The position numbers were made by a program, and so were the translations under genes. Below, piece by piece: positions 8,206 through 17,105 of a stretch of 64,000 bases of DNA. This stretch comes from Dactylosporangium vinaceum (GTDB lineage Bacteria > Actinomycetota > Actinomycetes > Mycobacteriales > Micromonosporaceae). The stretch covers positions 6,510,001-6,574,000 of the forward strand of contig NZ_CP061913.1 in the NCBI RefSeq assembly GCF_019904175.1. The letters run 5' to 3'. Position 1 is the stretch's first letter. Each line of letters begins with the position of its first letter. The notes below the pieces were generated by a model. The model saw only the letters and a list, made by a program, of their open reading frames with translations, was not told the DNA's origin and ran no database searches.

Positions 8206-9127
8206 CGAGGCCGGGGAGGCCGAACGCCACGATCCGGCGGATGCCCGTCGCGGTGATGCTCAGGACCGCGACGCCGAAGGGCTGCCCGCGGTATCGCACG
8301 TAGGCCGCCGGCTGACCGTTCATCCGGGTGGGCGCCAGGTGCCAGTCGCCGGGCCCGCCGAGGACCTGGGCCAGGTACGGGATGCAGGTCCTCTTCCCGG
8401 CGAACCAGGTGCGCGACGGCAGCAGCTCCAGGGAGGCGTCGGTGCGCAGGGCGCGTTCGAGGATGGCGACGTCGCTGCGTTCGAAGGCGGCGATGTACTG
8501 CTCCAGCAGCGCCCGCGCGGCCGGATCGTCCGGTTCGGCCAGGCCGGTGCCGTCCTCCGACGGCGCCACCTCGTCGAGGCGCGCCCGGGCCCGCTGCAGC
8601 AGGCTCTTCACCCCGGGGACGGTGACGCCGAGCATCTGCGCCACCTCCGCCGCCGGGAAGCCCAGGACCTGGCGCAGGATCAGCACCGCCCGCTGCCGGG
8701 GCGGCAGATACTGCAGCCCCGCGACGAGCGCCAGGCGCAGACTCGCCCGGACCGCGACCACCTCGGCCGGGTCCGCGGACGGCGGGGTGACGAGCGCGTC
8801 GGAGATCGGGCGCAGCCAGGGGACCTCCCAGTCCGCGTCGCCGGGCGGGGCGTACGGGTCGTCCGCGGGGGCGCCGAGGCCGGACGGGAGCGGGCGGCGG
8901 GCCCGGCCCTCCAGCGCGTTGAGGCAGGCGTTGGTGGCGATGCGGAACAGCCACACGCGGATCGACGCCCGCTCCTCGAACCCCCCGTAGGCCCGCCAGG
9001 CCCGCAGGTACGTCTCCTGCACCAGATCCTCGGCCTCCTCCGGCGAGCCGAGCATCCGGTAGCAGTGCCCGAGCAGCTCGCGCCGGAAGGGCTCGGTCCG
9101 GCGGGTGAAGGCGTCCTGGTCGGTCAC
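8195..9127 (-). CDS. ECF sigma factor with C-terminal SnoaL-like domain
   Basis: 310 aa sigma-70 family factor. Region 2 is near residues 10-80 (GHCYRMLGSPEEAEDLVQETYLRAW) and region 4 near 135-185 (LQYLPPRQRAVLIL then FPAAEVAQMLGVTVPGVKS). A SnoaL/NTF2-like C-terminal domain of about 110 residues follows. This architecture marks the SigG/SigJ-like ECF groups, in which the extra domain modulates activity in place of a separate anti-sigma factor. The GTG start at 9127 overlaps the stop of the upstream esterase gene (GTGA), so the two are co-expressed. The fusion hints that the sigma factor responds to a small molecule. Confidence 0.87.
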   Translation of the reverse strand: MTDQDAFTRRTEPFRRELLGHCYRMLGSPEEAEDLVQETYLRAWRAYGGFEERASIRVWLFRIATNACLNALEGRARRPLPSGLGAPADDPYAPPGDADWEVPWLRPISDALVTPPSADPAEVVAVRASLRLALVAGLQYLPPRQRAVLILRQVLGFPAAEVAQMLGVTVPGVKSLLQRARARLDEVAPSEDGTGLAEPDDPAARALLEQYIAAFERSDVAILERALRTDASLELLPSRTWFAGKRTCIPYLAQVLGGPGDWHLAPTRMNGQPAAYVRYRGQPFGVAVLSITATGIRRIVAFGLPGLVSG

Positions 9128-10032
9128 AGTCCCAGCTTGGGGCGCAGCCAGGCGGCGACGCGAGCGATTGCGGCGTCCGCCACCCCGCTGTGCCCGGCGC
9201 CCATCTGGAACGTGTGCTGCTCCCCCGGCTCGATGTCCAGCTCGGCCTCCACGCCGTGCTTGCGGGCGGCCTGTTCCAGGCGGACGGCGTCGTCGAGGAG
9301 CATCTCGCCGCCGCCGACCTGGATGTACATCGGCGGGAGCCCGGTCAGGTCGGCGAACAGCGGGCTCACCATCGGGTCGGCCGGGGACACGGTGGGCGGC
9401 AGCAGCATCCGGACCAGGCCGTCGATGTCCATCTCCTGCTCGCCGCCGAAGAGCAGGTCGGTCGGCCGGTTGGTCCGGATGGACGGCCCGCCCTGGGTCA
9501 TGTCCGTCCACGGCGAGATCGGCGCCAGCGCGGCCGCGTACGGCAGCCCCTGAGCACGGGCCCGCAGCATCAGCGACAGGCTCAGGCCGCCGCCGGCCGA
9601 GTCGCCGGTGACCGCGATGTGCTCGGGGCGGGCCCCGGCGAGCAGCGCCCGGTAGACGGCGGTGACCTCGTCGAGCTGGGTCGGGTACTGCCGCTCGGGG
9701 GTGTGCGAATAGGCCGGGAGCACCGCGCGGGCGCCGACCGCCTTGGCCAGGTGGGCGTAGAGCTTGCGGTGGGTGTAGATCGAGCCGCCGACGTACCCGC
9801 CGCCGTGCAGGCACAGCAGGACCCGGTCGGCGGCCGCGGCGATCGGCTCGGCCCAGAGCACCGGCACGCCGCCGAGCTCGCGCTCCCGGTAGTCGACGCC
9901 GCCGGGCTCGGCCGTCACGTCCCCCCAGTGCGAGTCGACGGCCCGCCGCTGCTCGAGGGTCAGCGGCGGGTCGAGCCGGCCCAGGGCGTTGCTGCGGCGG
10001 TAGAAGCTGTCCAGCGAGTAGATGTCGTCCAT
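9124..10032 (-). CDS. HSL-family alpha/beta hydrolase (esterase)
   Basis: 302 aa serine hydrolase of the hormone-sensitive-lipase group. The oxyanion-hole HGGG is near residue 76 and the nucleophile elbow GDSAGG near 150. A late GEQHTF gives the catalytic His, with Asp inside the DDA segment. Such enzymes cleave short-chain esters in the cytoplasm. The start is the ATG at 10032; upstream in-frame codons read through the promoter of the divergent gene. It is co-transcribed with the sigma-factor gene, whose start overlaps its stop. Confidence 0.85.
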   Translation of the reverse strand: MDDIYSLDSFYRRSNALGRLDPPLTLEQRRAVDSHWGDVTAEPGGVDYRERELGGVPVLWAEPIAAAADRVLLCLHGGGYVGGSIYTHRKLYAHLAKAVGARAVLPAYSHTPERQYPTQLDEVTAVYRALLAGARPEHIAVTGDSAGGGLSLSLMLRARAQGLPYAAALAPISPWTDMTQGGPSIRTNRPTDLLFGGEQEMDIDGLVRMLLPPTVSPADPMVSPLFADLTGLPPMYIQVGGGEMLLDDAVRLEQAARKHGVEAELDIEPGEQHTFQMGAGHSGVADAAIARVAAWLRPKLGL

Positions 10033-10122
10033 ACCCGGTGTAGACCGGCGCGACCGCGAAAGGAATCGCCGGCCCCGGGCGCCGACCGGATCGTCGTGAC
10101 CCGAGGTCCTACCATCGGGCGC

Positions 10123-10425
10123 ATGGCCGCCTACGAGTTCGGGTTCCTCCGGTTCTTCTCGCAGCGCAGCAGCGACAGCGGCGTCACCTGGACGTTCAGC
10201 ACCGACGGTGCGCAGAAGCGCAACGTCTGGATGCTGATCACGGCCACCGACGCCGTCGTCGCCGGCGTGCACGACCCGGAGGCGGCGGTGCGGGACCCGC
10301 TCTACGGCCACCGCAAGCTCGCCGAGGCGCTGAACACGCTCGGCGCCGACGGGTGGACGCCTGTCGTCGAGGAGGGCGGCCGGGGCAACAGCGCCGCCCG
10401 CTACCTCATGCGCCGCCCGCGCTGA
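10123..10425 (+). CDS. Small DUF4177-like protein
   Basis: 100 aa, no signal peptide. It begins YEFGFLRFF and contains LNTLGADGWTPVVEEG, resembling DUF4177-type proteins, where a beta strand is followed by an LNxLGxxGWE-like turn. The function of that family is unknown. The ATG at 10123 is divergent from the esterase gene (90 bp). The last 20 bp overlap the 3' end of the Nudix gene on the other strand. Confidence 0.6.
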   Translation: MAAYEFGFLRFFSQRSSDSGVTWTFSTDGAQKRNVWMLITATDAVVAGVHDPEAAVRDPLYGHRKLAEALNTLGADGWTPVVEEGGRGNSAARYLMRRPR

Positions 10426-10912
10426 CGAGCGCGTATCGCCGGAACGCCTGCTGACCGTCGGGGATGAACCGCCGCTGCCCGACGAGCGCGGGAAGGTCCG
10501 GCACGGCCACCCAGCCGTGCCAGGCGACCTCGCGCGGGTCGGGGTCGATCGGGCCGGTGAGCGTGGTCTCGTGGACGGCGAGCCAGTACGAGCCCAGCAC
10601 CCCGTGGCACAGGAACCGCACCACGGGCCGCACCGCGGCGCGCACGCCCAGCTCCTCGTGCAGTTCGCGGGCGGCCGCGCCGGCGTAGCTCTCGCCCGCG
10701 CCCACCGCCCCGCCGAACATCACGTCGTGGTGGTCCGGGTAGCGGGCCGCATCGCCCGGCCGGCGGTACACCAGGATCCGCCCGCCGGGGTCCCGGCACA
10801 CGGTCGCCGCGATGCGGTGCAGCCAGCCGTGGCGGAGGGCCTCGGCCCGCGGGACGGCCCCGATGACCCGGTCGCGGTCGTCGACGCGGTCGACGTACTC
10901 CGTGGCACCCAT
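10406..10912 (-). CDS. Nudix hydrolase
   Basis: 168 aa. A complete Nudix box (G-x5-E-x7-REL-x-EE-x-G-V) lies near residues 67-90, providing Mg2+-binding glutamates for hydrolysis of a nucleoside-diphosphate-linked substrate. The N-terminal EYVDRVDDRDRVIG and HGWLHR resemble the isopentenyl-diphosphate-isomerase-like/YfcD branch. Its start is 4 bp after the stop of the Eis-type acetyltransferase gene, indicating an operon. Confidence 0.87.
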   Translation of the reverse strand: MGATEYVDRVDDRDRVIGAVPRAEALRHGWLHRIAATVCRDPGGRILVYRRPGDAARYPDHHDVMFGGAVGAGESYAGAAARELHEELGVRAAVRPVVRFLCHGVLGSYWLAVHETTLTGPIDPDPREVAWHGWVAVPDLPALVGQRRFIPDGQQAFRRYALVSAGGA

Positions 10913-10916
10913 CGGC

Positions 10917-12206
10917 TCAGAAGACGAAGGCGTTGAACGGCTCCGGGTCGTGGCGCAGCGCCCGCCCGAGCGCCGCGACCGCCCCCGCCCGGTGCTCCCG
11001 GATCAGCCCGGCCGCCGCCAGCAGCGCCGCCGAGTGCCCGCCGAGGAACAGCGACCCGAGCGCCTGGATGCCGATCGTCACCTCGGGCGCGGCGCCGGTG
11101 CGCACGCACGACCCGCCCGACGGCCCGAGGTCGAGCCGCCACACCCCCGCGTTGCCCGGGCACATCGGGTCCGGCGGGACCTCGATCGTCAAACCCGTTT
11201 CGCCGGTGTACTGCCGGGAGCCGATCGCCGCCGCCAGGTCCAGGATGCGCAGCCACAGACTGTCCGACTGCCGCGTGACCCGCATGGCCCGCGGACTGCG
11301 CAGCATCCACCGCAGCGGCTCGTCGACCGGCCGGGCCGGCGCCACCACCCGCCGGGTCAGGTCGAAGTCGAGCAGCAGCCCCCACAGCGCCCGGTACGCA
11401 TCCGGGGAGGCGGCCTCGAGCGCCTCGACCACGAGCGTCCCGGTGTGCTCGACGGTGCTCGACCACGGCAGCCGGAACTGCGCGATGCCGTCCACGGCGC
11501 CGCCGGTGCGGTGCACGAGGTAGCGCATCGGCCCCGCGGTCCCGGACGACTCGTCGCTGAGCCGGTCCCAGCGCCCCGGCTGCGGGCTCAGCTCCCCGAC
11601 CCGCTCCCGGCGCACCAGCGCGTGCACCTGCGGCCAGGCCGCCCGGGCGACGGCCGCGCCGACGAGCTCGAGGTCACCACCGGCCGGCGCGGGGTCGGCG
11701 AACGCGGCCTCGGCCCGCTCGATCTCCCACCGGGTCCGCCGGGTCGCCGGCCCGAACCCGTAGCGCCCGTAGATCCCGCCCTCACTCGCGCTGAGCCCGG
11801 CCAGGGCCTCACCGCGGGCGAGCGCGGCGTCGAACATCGCCTGCATCATGCCGCGCAGCAGCCCCCGCCGCCGATGCGTGGCCACCACCGCCGTCGCCGT
11901 CACCCCGCCCATCGGCACCGCCAGCGGCCCGGGCACCGTGATGTCCATGGCCAGCATGGCCGACCCGCCGACGAGCCGACCGTCCACGAACGCCGCCTGC
12001 GGGAAGAACCCGCCCCCGAACACCCGCTCCGCGAACGCGTCGAGCTGCGCATCGGTGGCCGGAGCCGGGGGCTGCGGCCACGCCTCGGGGCCGCCGTGCC
12101 AGGCGGCCGGCGCCGGCTCCCAGTGCGGCAGCCCGTTCACGTACGGCAGCACCTGCAGATAGGACCGCACCTCGGCCCGCTCGATGGGCCGGATCTCGAT
12201 CGTCAT
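10917..12206 (-). CDS. Eis-family GNAT N-acetyltransferase
   Basis: 429 aa. Matches the Eis family: an N-terminal GNAT domain with an acetyl-CoA loop (VVATHRRRGLLRGMM, near 105-120), a central second GNAT-like half, a C-terminal SCP2-like domain (EVTIGIQALGSLFLGG), and a C-terminal phenylalanine whose carboxylate serves as general base in characterised members. Known Eis enzymes acetylate several amines of aminoglycosides or protein lysines. Tyr in the SASEGGIYGRYGFG motif is the expected acid. The ATG at 12206 gives the standard domain start; an upstream extension is Arg/Gly-rich. Confidence 0.87.
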   Translation of the reverse strand: MTIEIRPIERAEVRSYLQVLPYVNGLPHWEPAPAAWHGGPEAWPQPPAPATDAQLDAFAERVFGGGFFPQAAFVDGRLVGGSAMLAMDITVPGPLAVPMGGVTATAVVATHRRRGLLRGMMQAMFDAALARGEALAGLSASEGGIYGRYGFGPATRRTRWEIERAEAAFADPAPAGGDLELVGAAVARAAWPQVHALVRRERVGELSPQPGRWDRLSDESSGTAGPMRYLVHRTGGAVDGIAQFRLPWSSTVEHTGTLVVEALEAASPDAYRALWGLLLDFDLTRRVVAPARPVDEPLRWMLRSPRAMRVTRQSDSLWLRILDLAAAIGSRQYTGETGLTIEVPPDPMCPGNAGVWRLDLGPSGGSCVRTGAAPEVTIGIQALGSLFLGGHSAALLAAAGLIREHRAGAVAALGRALRHDPEPFNAFVF

Positions 12207-12410
12207 CCGGCAATTGAACCCGCTGCGCCGCCGGCGGGCCGCCCGGGGTGGCGCGCCGCCCGCGCCCGCCCGGCCGCACCCTGGCCCGGACCGGCGCGAC
12301 TCCGTACAGCGTGTACGTTTCATTACCGGTCAAGTGCCCTGAGCAGCGACAACGGTGAATGTTCGGCCGCCGTCTCGCCGATGGGCGCCGGGTTGCCTAG
12401 CGTCCGCGTG

Positions 12411-12424
12411 GACGGAGCGCTCCC
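12411..12424. promoter_or_regulatory. CebR-like operator upstream of GH12 gene
   Basis: A perfect 10-bp palindrome GGAGCGCTCC at 12414-12423 forms the core of a 14-mer that matches 11 of 14 positions of the actinobacterial CebR box TGGGAGCGCTCCCA. It lies about 30 bp before the start codon, positioned to block transcription until cello-oligosaccharides release a LacI-family repressor. Confidence 0.65.
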
Positions 12425-12453
12425 GCTTGCTCCGCCAGGGAAGGAGGCAACAC

Positions 12454-13560
12454 ATGGGCAAAACGCTGCGCGCGGTTGCCGCTGCCGGCCTGCTCGTCGG
12501 AGGTCTGGCCGCGGTACTCGGGCCCGCGTCACCGGCCAGTGCGGACACGCAGATCTGTGAGACCTACGGGTCCACCACGATCGGCGGGAAGTACGTGGTC
12601 ATGAACAACAACTGGGGCAACAGCGCCACCCAGTGCATCAACGTCACCGGCAGTGGGTTCTCGATCTCGCAGATCAACGCGAACAAGCCCACGAACGGCG
12701 CGCCGGCGTCCTACCCCGCCATCTACGTCGGATGCCACTACACGAACTGCTCGCCGGGCACCAACCTGCCGATGCAGATCAGCGCGATCAGCTCCGCCCA
12801 GACGAGCATCAGCTACAACTTCGTCAGCGGGGCCACGTACGACGCCGCGTACGACATCTGGCTCGACCCCACGGCGAAGAAAGACGGCGTGAACGCGACC
12901 GAGATCATGATCTGGTTCAACCGGCAGGGCTCCATCCAGCCGGTCGGCAGCCGGGTCGGCACCACCTCGATCGCGGGCCGCTCGTGGGAGGTCTGGCAGG
13001 GCAACAACGGCGGTAACGACGTGATCTCCTACGTCGCGCCGTCGCCCATCTCCAGCTGGAGCTTCGACGTCAAGGCGTTCATCAACGACGTCATCTCCCG
13101 CGGCAAGGCCACCACGGCGTGGTACCTGACGAGCATCCAGGCCGGCTTCGAGCCGTGGATCGGCGGCCAGGGCCTCGCCGTCACCGCGTTCTCCGCGACC
13201 GTCAACGGTGGCGGCGGTGGCGGTGGCGGCGGCGGAGGCGGCGGTGGCGGAGGCGGAGGCGGAGGCGGCACTGCCGCGTGCACCGCGACCTACCGCACCA
13301 TCAGCAGCTGGTCGGGCGGCTTCCAGGGTGAGGTCACCGTCCGCAACTCCGGCACGGCCGCGCTGACCGGCTGGAGCACCACCTGGTCGGGCGGCAGCGC
13401 CTCGATCAGCTCCCTGTGGAACGGCCGGGTCACCGCGACCTCGCCGGTGACGGTCCGCAACGAGACGTACAACGGCAACCTGGCCGCGAGCGCCTCGACC
13501 ACGTACGGCTTCACCGCCAGCGGCACCGCGCCGTCGTCGGTGAGCTGCGCGTCCGCCTGA
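12454..13560 (+). CDS. Secreted GH12 endoglucanase with C-terminal CBM2
   Basis: 368 aa. Sec signal peptide to about residue 30 (ending ASPASA). The GH12 domain spans about 31-250, with the catalytic glutamates in EIMIWFN and in GFEPWIGG. A 21-residue pure glycine linker is encoded at 13207-13269. A family 2 cellulose-binding module follows, with paired Cys and surface Trp residues (SSWSGGFQGEVTV). It cleaves beta-1,4 glucan (cellulose, mixed-linkage glucan or xyloglucan) outside the cell. The ATG at 12454 follows AAGGAGG. A CebR-like palindrome upstream and a GC hairpin downstream make it a monocistronic, sugar-regulated gene. Confidence 0.92.
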   Translation: MGKTLRAVAAAGLLVGGLAAVLGPASPASADTQICETYGSTTIGGKYVVMNNNWGNSATQCINVTGSGFSISQINANKPTNGAPASYPAIYVGCHYTNCSPGTNLPMQISAISSAQTSISYNFVSGATYDAAYDIWLDPTAKKDGVNATEIMIWFNRQGSIQPVGSRVGTTSIAGRSWEVWQGNNGGNDVISYVAPSPISSWSFDVKAFINDVISRGKATTAWYLTSIQAGFEPWIGGQGLAVTAFSATVNGGGGGGGGGGGGGGGGGGGGGTAACTATYRTISSWSGGFQGEVTVRNSGTAALTGWSTTWSGGSASISSLWNGRVTATSPVTVRNETYNGNLAASASTTYGFTASGTAPSSVSCASA

Positions 13561-13567
13561 GCACGAC

Positions 13568-13603
13568 GACCGGCCCCGCCCGCACCGCGGCGCGGGGCCG
13601 GTC
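13568..13603 (+). terminator. GC hairpin terminator after GH12 gene
   Basis: A perfect 12-bp stem (13568-13579 with 13592-13603) with a 12-base loop, 8 bp after the GH12 stop and followed by a short CCCTTT. It has no U-tract, as is usual in high-GC actinobacteria. Confidence 0.65.
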
Positions 13604-13734
13604 CCTTTGCGCCACGGCGGGCGCCTCGGCGCGGCCTGCGGGATGCGGGCCCGGACGGTTTCGAACGCGGCCTCGATGCGCCGGCCGTCACGGCCCTGCG
13701 CGATCGCCGGCACCGCCCGGGAGGCCGGGCCCGG

Positions 13735-14196
13735 TCAGGTCTCCAGGAGCGCGGCGAGGTTGGCCAGCGAGGAGTGCAGGCCGGTGGCGTGGTCGGCGGC
13801 GGAGATCCCGGGCGGGACGTCGTCGGCGCGGAACTCCACCCGGGTGCCGCCGGCGACCGCCGCGACCTCCCACGTCATCGTCATGGTGCCGGCCTGCGCC
13901 GGGTCGTCGGAGACGAAGTCGACGGCCTGCACGACCCGGACGCCGGGGACGATGTCGACGTACCGGGCCTCGACGACGTCGGAGTCGGCGGTCGTCTTGC
14001 CGCGGGCCGTCGCGGGGTCGGCGTAGGTCAGCACGAGCCGGTAGGACCCGCCCGGGCGCGCGTCGAACCGCTCGAACCGGCCGCTCATGTCGCCGGGCGG
14101 CAGCCAGGTCGTCAGCGCCGCGGGGTCGACGAGCGCCGCGAACACGCGGTCGGGCGGGGCCGCGATGACGCGGGAAGCCCTGTCGGTCCGGGTCAT
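13735..14196 (-). CDS. SRPBCC/AHSA1-type START-fold protein
   Basis: 153 aa. Canonical SRPBCC start (SRVIAAPPDRVFAALVDPAALTTWLPP) and the closing amphipathic helix HATGLHSSLANLAALLE of the Aha1-C-like branch. These cytoplasmic helix-grip proteins bind a hydrophobic ligand; no catalytic role can be assigned. It is a single gene converging on GH12, with its own start at the ATG 14196. Confidence 0.82.
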   Translation of the reverse strand: MTRTDRASRVIAAPPDRVFAALVDPAALTTWLPPGDMSGRFERFDARPGGSYRLVLTYADPATARGKTTADSDVVEARYVDIVPGVRVVQAVDFVSDDPAQAGTMTMTWEVAAVAGGTRVEFRADDVPPGISAADHATGLHSSLANLAALLET

Positions 14197-14351
14197 CCGC
14201 CGAGTCTAGCGGCGCCGATGTAACTTTCCAGCGCGACTCGGGCGCCGGCTGCGGCATAACACTTTTCATCGTCTGAGCAGCTCAGGACGCCGGTTCGCGG
14301 TGGGCTCAGCGGCTCGGCAGCGGGCGTGGCGGCGGTACGAAATCAGGGCCG

Positions 14352-14380
14352 TTGACGCTTGAAAAGTGAGCGCTAACACT
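14352..14380 (+). promoter_or_regulatory. Promoter with AGCGCT-core operator upstream of GH62 gene
   Basis: TTGACG (about 14352-14357) and TAACAC (about 14374-14379) with a 16-bp spacer form a sigma-70-like promoter. GTGAGCGCTAACAC lies over the -10 and shares the AGCGCT core of LacI-family sugar operators, including the box upstream of GH12. Coordinates are good to one base. Confidence 0.5.
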
Positions 14381-14416
14381 CGCCGAATCCGTCCTACTCG
14401 CACCATGGAGGATCTG

Positions 14417-15832
14417 ATGCCGCTTCCACGCACCCGGGTGCTGGCCGCCGCCTGCACCGCGGGTCTCGCCGTGGCCTGGGGAGCCGCGGTGCTCACCGCG
14501 GCCCCGGCCCAGGCGGCGGCCGGCTGCCGCGTCGACTATGCCGTGGCCAGCTCGTGGCCCGGCGGGTTCACCGCGAACGTCACGGTCACCAACTTCGGCG
14601 AGGCCATCAACGGCTGGCGGCTCACCTGGTCGTTCGGGTCGGGCCAGACGGTCACGCAGCTGTGGGGCGGGACCGTCGCGCAGTCCGGCGCCGACGTCAC
14701 GGTCACCAACGCGAGCTACAACGGGAGCATCCCGACGAACGGCACCGCCACGCTCGGCTTCAACGGGGCCGCGAGCGGCGCGAACCCGGTCCCCGCGAGC
14801 TTCGCCCTCAACGGCACGACATGCACCGGCCAGACGGGCTCGACCGGCGGGACCACGCCGCCGCCGTCGTCCGTGCCGCCCTCGTCGCCGCCCACCTCGA
14901 GCACGCCGTCGCCGACCGGGGGCTCCTGCACGCTGCCGTCCACCTACCGCTGGACGTCGACGGGCGCGCTCGCGTCACCGCAGAACGGGTGGGTGTCGCT
15001 GAAGGACTTCACCAACGTCGTCTACAACGGCAAGCACCTGGTCTACGCCACGACCCACGATTCGGGCTCGTCGTGGGGGTCGATGAGCTTCGGCCTCTTC
15101 AGCGACTGGTCGGCGATGGGTTCGGCGAGCCAGAACAAGATGAACTTCAGCACGGTGGCGCCGACGTTGTTCTACTTTGCGCCGAAGAACATCTGGGTGC
15201 TGACGTATCAGTGGGGTGGGACGGCGTTCTCGTACCGCACGTCCAGTGACCCGTCCAACGCCAACGGGTGGTCGGCGCAGCAGACGCTGTTCACGGGCAG
15301 CATCTCCGGCTCCGGGACCGGGCCGATCGACCAGACGCTGATCGGTGACGGTCAGAACATGTACCTGTTCTTCGCCGGTGACAACGGCAAGATCTACCGG
15401 GCCAGCATGCCGATCGGGAACTTCCCCGGCAGCTTCGGCTCCAGCTACACCCAGGTCATGAGCGACTCGACGAACAACCTCTTCGAGGCCGTCGAGGTCT
15501 ACAAGGTCCAGGGCCAGAACCAGTACCTGATGATCGTCGAGGCGATCGGCAGCCAGGGCCGCTACTTCCGCTCGTTCACGTCCTCCAGCCTGAGCGGGTC
15601 CTGGACCCCGCAGGCGGCCAGCGAGTCCAACCCGTTCGCGGGCAAGGCCAACAGCGGCGCGACCTGGACCAACGACATCAGCCACGGTGACCTGGTCCGG
15701 ACCAACCCGGACCAGACCAAGACCATCGACCCCTGCAACCTGCAGCTGCTCTACCAGGGCCGCTCCCCGAGCTCCGGCGGCGACTACGGCCTGCTGCCGT
15801 ACCGCCCGGGCCTGCTGACCCTGCGCCGGTGA
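14417..15832 (+). CDS. Secreted CBM2-GH62 alpha-L-arabinofuranosidase
   Basis: 471 aa. Signal peptide to about residue 35 (AAPAQA), an N-terminal CBM2 (about 36-135), a Thr/Pro/Ser linker, and a GH62 domain (about 175-471) starting TYRWTSTGALASPQNGW. The FEAVEVYKV segment carries the predicted general acid, and a single downstream disulfide is likely. GH62 enzymes remove arabinose side chains from arabinoxylan, exposing the backbone to xylanases. The ATG at 14417 is chosen because GGAGG is placed correctly before it; the upstream ATG at 14405 has none. It ends in a strong bidirectional hairpin. Confidence 0.92.
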   Translation: MPLPRTRVLAAACTAGLAVAWGAAVLTAAPAQAAAGCRVDYAVASSWPGGFTANVTVTNFGEAINGWRLTWSFGSGQTVTQLWGGTVAQSGADVTVTNASYNGSIPTNGTATLGFNGAASGANPVPASFALNGTTCTGQTGSTGGTTPPPSSVPPSSPPTSSTPSPTGGSCTLPSTYRWTSTGALASPQNGWVSLKDFTNVVYNGKHLVYATTHDSGSSWGSMSFGLFSDWSAMGSASQNKMNFSTVAPTLFYFAPKNIWVLTYQWGGTAFSYRTSSDPSNANGWSAQQTLFTGSISGSGTGPIDQTLIGDGQNMYLFFAGDNGKIYRASMPIGNFPGSFGSSYTQVMSDSTNNLFEAVEVYKVQGQNQYLMIVEAIGSQGRYFRSFTSSSLSGSWTPQAASESNPFAGKANSGATWTNDISHGDLVRTNPDQTKTIDPCNLQLLYQGRSPSSGGDYGLLPYRPGLLTLRR

Positions 15833-15835
15833 GCC

Positions 15836-15879
15836 GCAGCGCCGGTGACCGGGCTGGGCTCCCCGGTCACCGGCGCTGC
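15836..15879. terminator. Bidirectional terminator, perfect 18-bp stem
   Basis: A perfect 18-bp inverted repeat (15836-15853 with 15862-15879) and an 8-base loop, located between the convergent GH62 and esterase genes. The right arm contains the esterase stop codon. It can terminate transcription from both sides. Confidence 0.8.
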
Positions 15880-17105
15880 TGTGCGGCCATCCACTGCCAG
15901 ACGTGCAGCGGCCCGACGCTCGGGTCGTTGCGGGCGACATAGATCCACGACCAGTGGCCCGGGAACTGGTGACCGTTCCAGATCACGTGGTCGTACAGCG
16001 AGAGCAGCGCCCCCGGGATCAGATCGTGCGCGTGCACGGTGTTGGCCTGCGGGGGCACGGTGTCGTCGTCGCGGGACGCGACGAGCCAGGTCGGGGTGCT
16101 GATCCGCCGCAGCTCGTCGTCGGTGACGACGTCGGTGACCACGCCGCAGATCGGCACCGACGCCGCGAACGCACCGCCGTAGACGGCTGTCATCTTCAGC
16201 GCCATGTATCCGCCGTTGCTGCACCCGGCCACGTAGATGCGGCGCCGGTCGACGGGCAGGCGGCGGGCCAGGTCCCTGACGATCTCGTCGATCTGCGGGG
16301 CGAAGCGGTCGCCGTCCTCCAGCCAGTACGAGGTGCTCTGCGGGGCCACGACGTAGGCGCCGGAGAAGATGCGCTGGGCCTGCGGGGTCGCGAAGCCCAG
16401 CGCGCCGCGGTTGGCCCGCAGCGTGGTCTCGTTGTCGTAGTAGCCGTCCGGCAGCGACGCCCCCTCGCCGCCGCCGTGCAGCCAGACGATCAGCGGATGG
16501 CGGGCGCCGCGGGCCGAGCCGGGCGGCGAGTAGAGCCGGTACCGCATCCCCGAGCCCGACCGGTGGTAGCCGAACGCGTCCACCTCGGGATTCACCAGGC
16601 GCCCCTGCTCGAACCGCTCGATGGTCACGGCCCGGCCGTCGCGCAGCCGCAGCGGCGCGTGCTGCGTGATCGTGTACACCAGGTCGAGCCGGACGTTGCG
16701 CTCCCGGCTCGCGATGTAGCCGAGCGTGCCCCCGCCGACCTGCCCCTCGGCCGTGCTCAGCTCCAGCACGATGTTCCCGCGCCGGTCGAGGCGGGCCGCG
16801 GTCACGGGCCGGTCGAGGTCGTACTCGCTGAAGATCTGGTCACCGGGGGCGATCGGGATCGGGCTGGTGGCCTTGGCGTGGACGGTGAACGTCGCCGGCG
16901 TCAGGCTGCCCGGCGCGATCGGCCCGAGCCGCCCGGTGTCGAGCGTGACCGCGGTGACCTGCTCACCACCGTCGAGGGTCACGGCGTCGAGCTCGAAGCG
17001 CACAGCCGACGGCGGGCGGCCCCCGGCGGCGGCGACTCCGGGCACTGCCAAGGCGGCGGCGGTACCGGCTCCGGCGGCCAGCAGCGTGCGGCGATCGATG
17101 ACCAT
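15867..17105 (-). CDS. Secreted CE1/prolyl-oligopeptidase-like esterase
   Basis: 412 aa. The N-terminal DRRTLLAAGAG plus hydrophobic stretch looks like a Tat-type signal peptide. An N-terminal beta-rich domain of about 165 residues is followed by an alpha/beta-hydrolase with LIVWLHGGGEG (oxyanion hole), GCSNGGYMAL (nucleophile Ser), the ASRDDDTVPP Asp region and a late His near NGHQFPGH. This combination occurs in PHB-depolymerase/feruloyl-esterase-like proteins. Placed among hemicellulases, a role in de-esterifying plant polymers is inferred, not shown. The start at 17105 has AGGGAG upstream; an earlier in-frame start would spoil the signal peptide. Confidence 0.75.
   Translation of the reverse strand: MVIDRRTLLAAGAGTAAALAVPGVAAAGGRPPSAVRFELDAVTLDGGEQVTAVTLDTGRLGPIAPGSLTPATFTVHAKATSPIPIAPGDQIFSEYDLDRPVTAARLDRRGNIVLELSTAEGQVGGGTLGYIASRERNVRLDLVYTITQHAPLRLRDGRAVTIERFEQGRLVNPEVDAFGYHRSGSGMRYRLYSPPGSARGARHPLIVWLHGGGEGASLPDGYYDNETTLRANRGALGFATPQAQRIFSGAYVVAPQSTSYWLEDGDRFAPQIDEIVRDLARRLPVDRRRIYVAGCSNGGYMALKMTAVYGGAFAASVPICGVVTDVVTDDELRRISTPTWLVASRDDDTVPPQANTVHAHDLIPGALLSLYDHVIWNGHQFPGHWSWIYVARNDPSVGPLHVWQWMAAQQRR

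Noticed and set aside
13207..13269. Possible simple-sequence repeat or CRISPR-like array
   Set aside because: It is a coding poly-glycine linker; no regular repeat-spacer structure.
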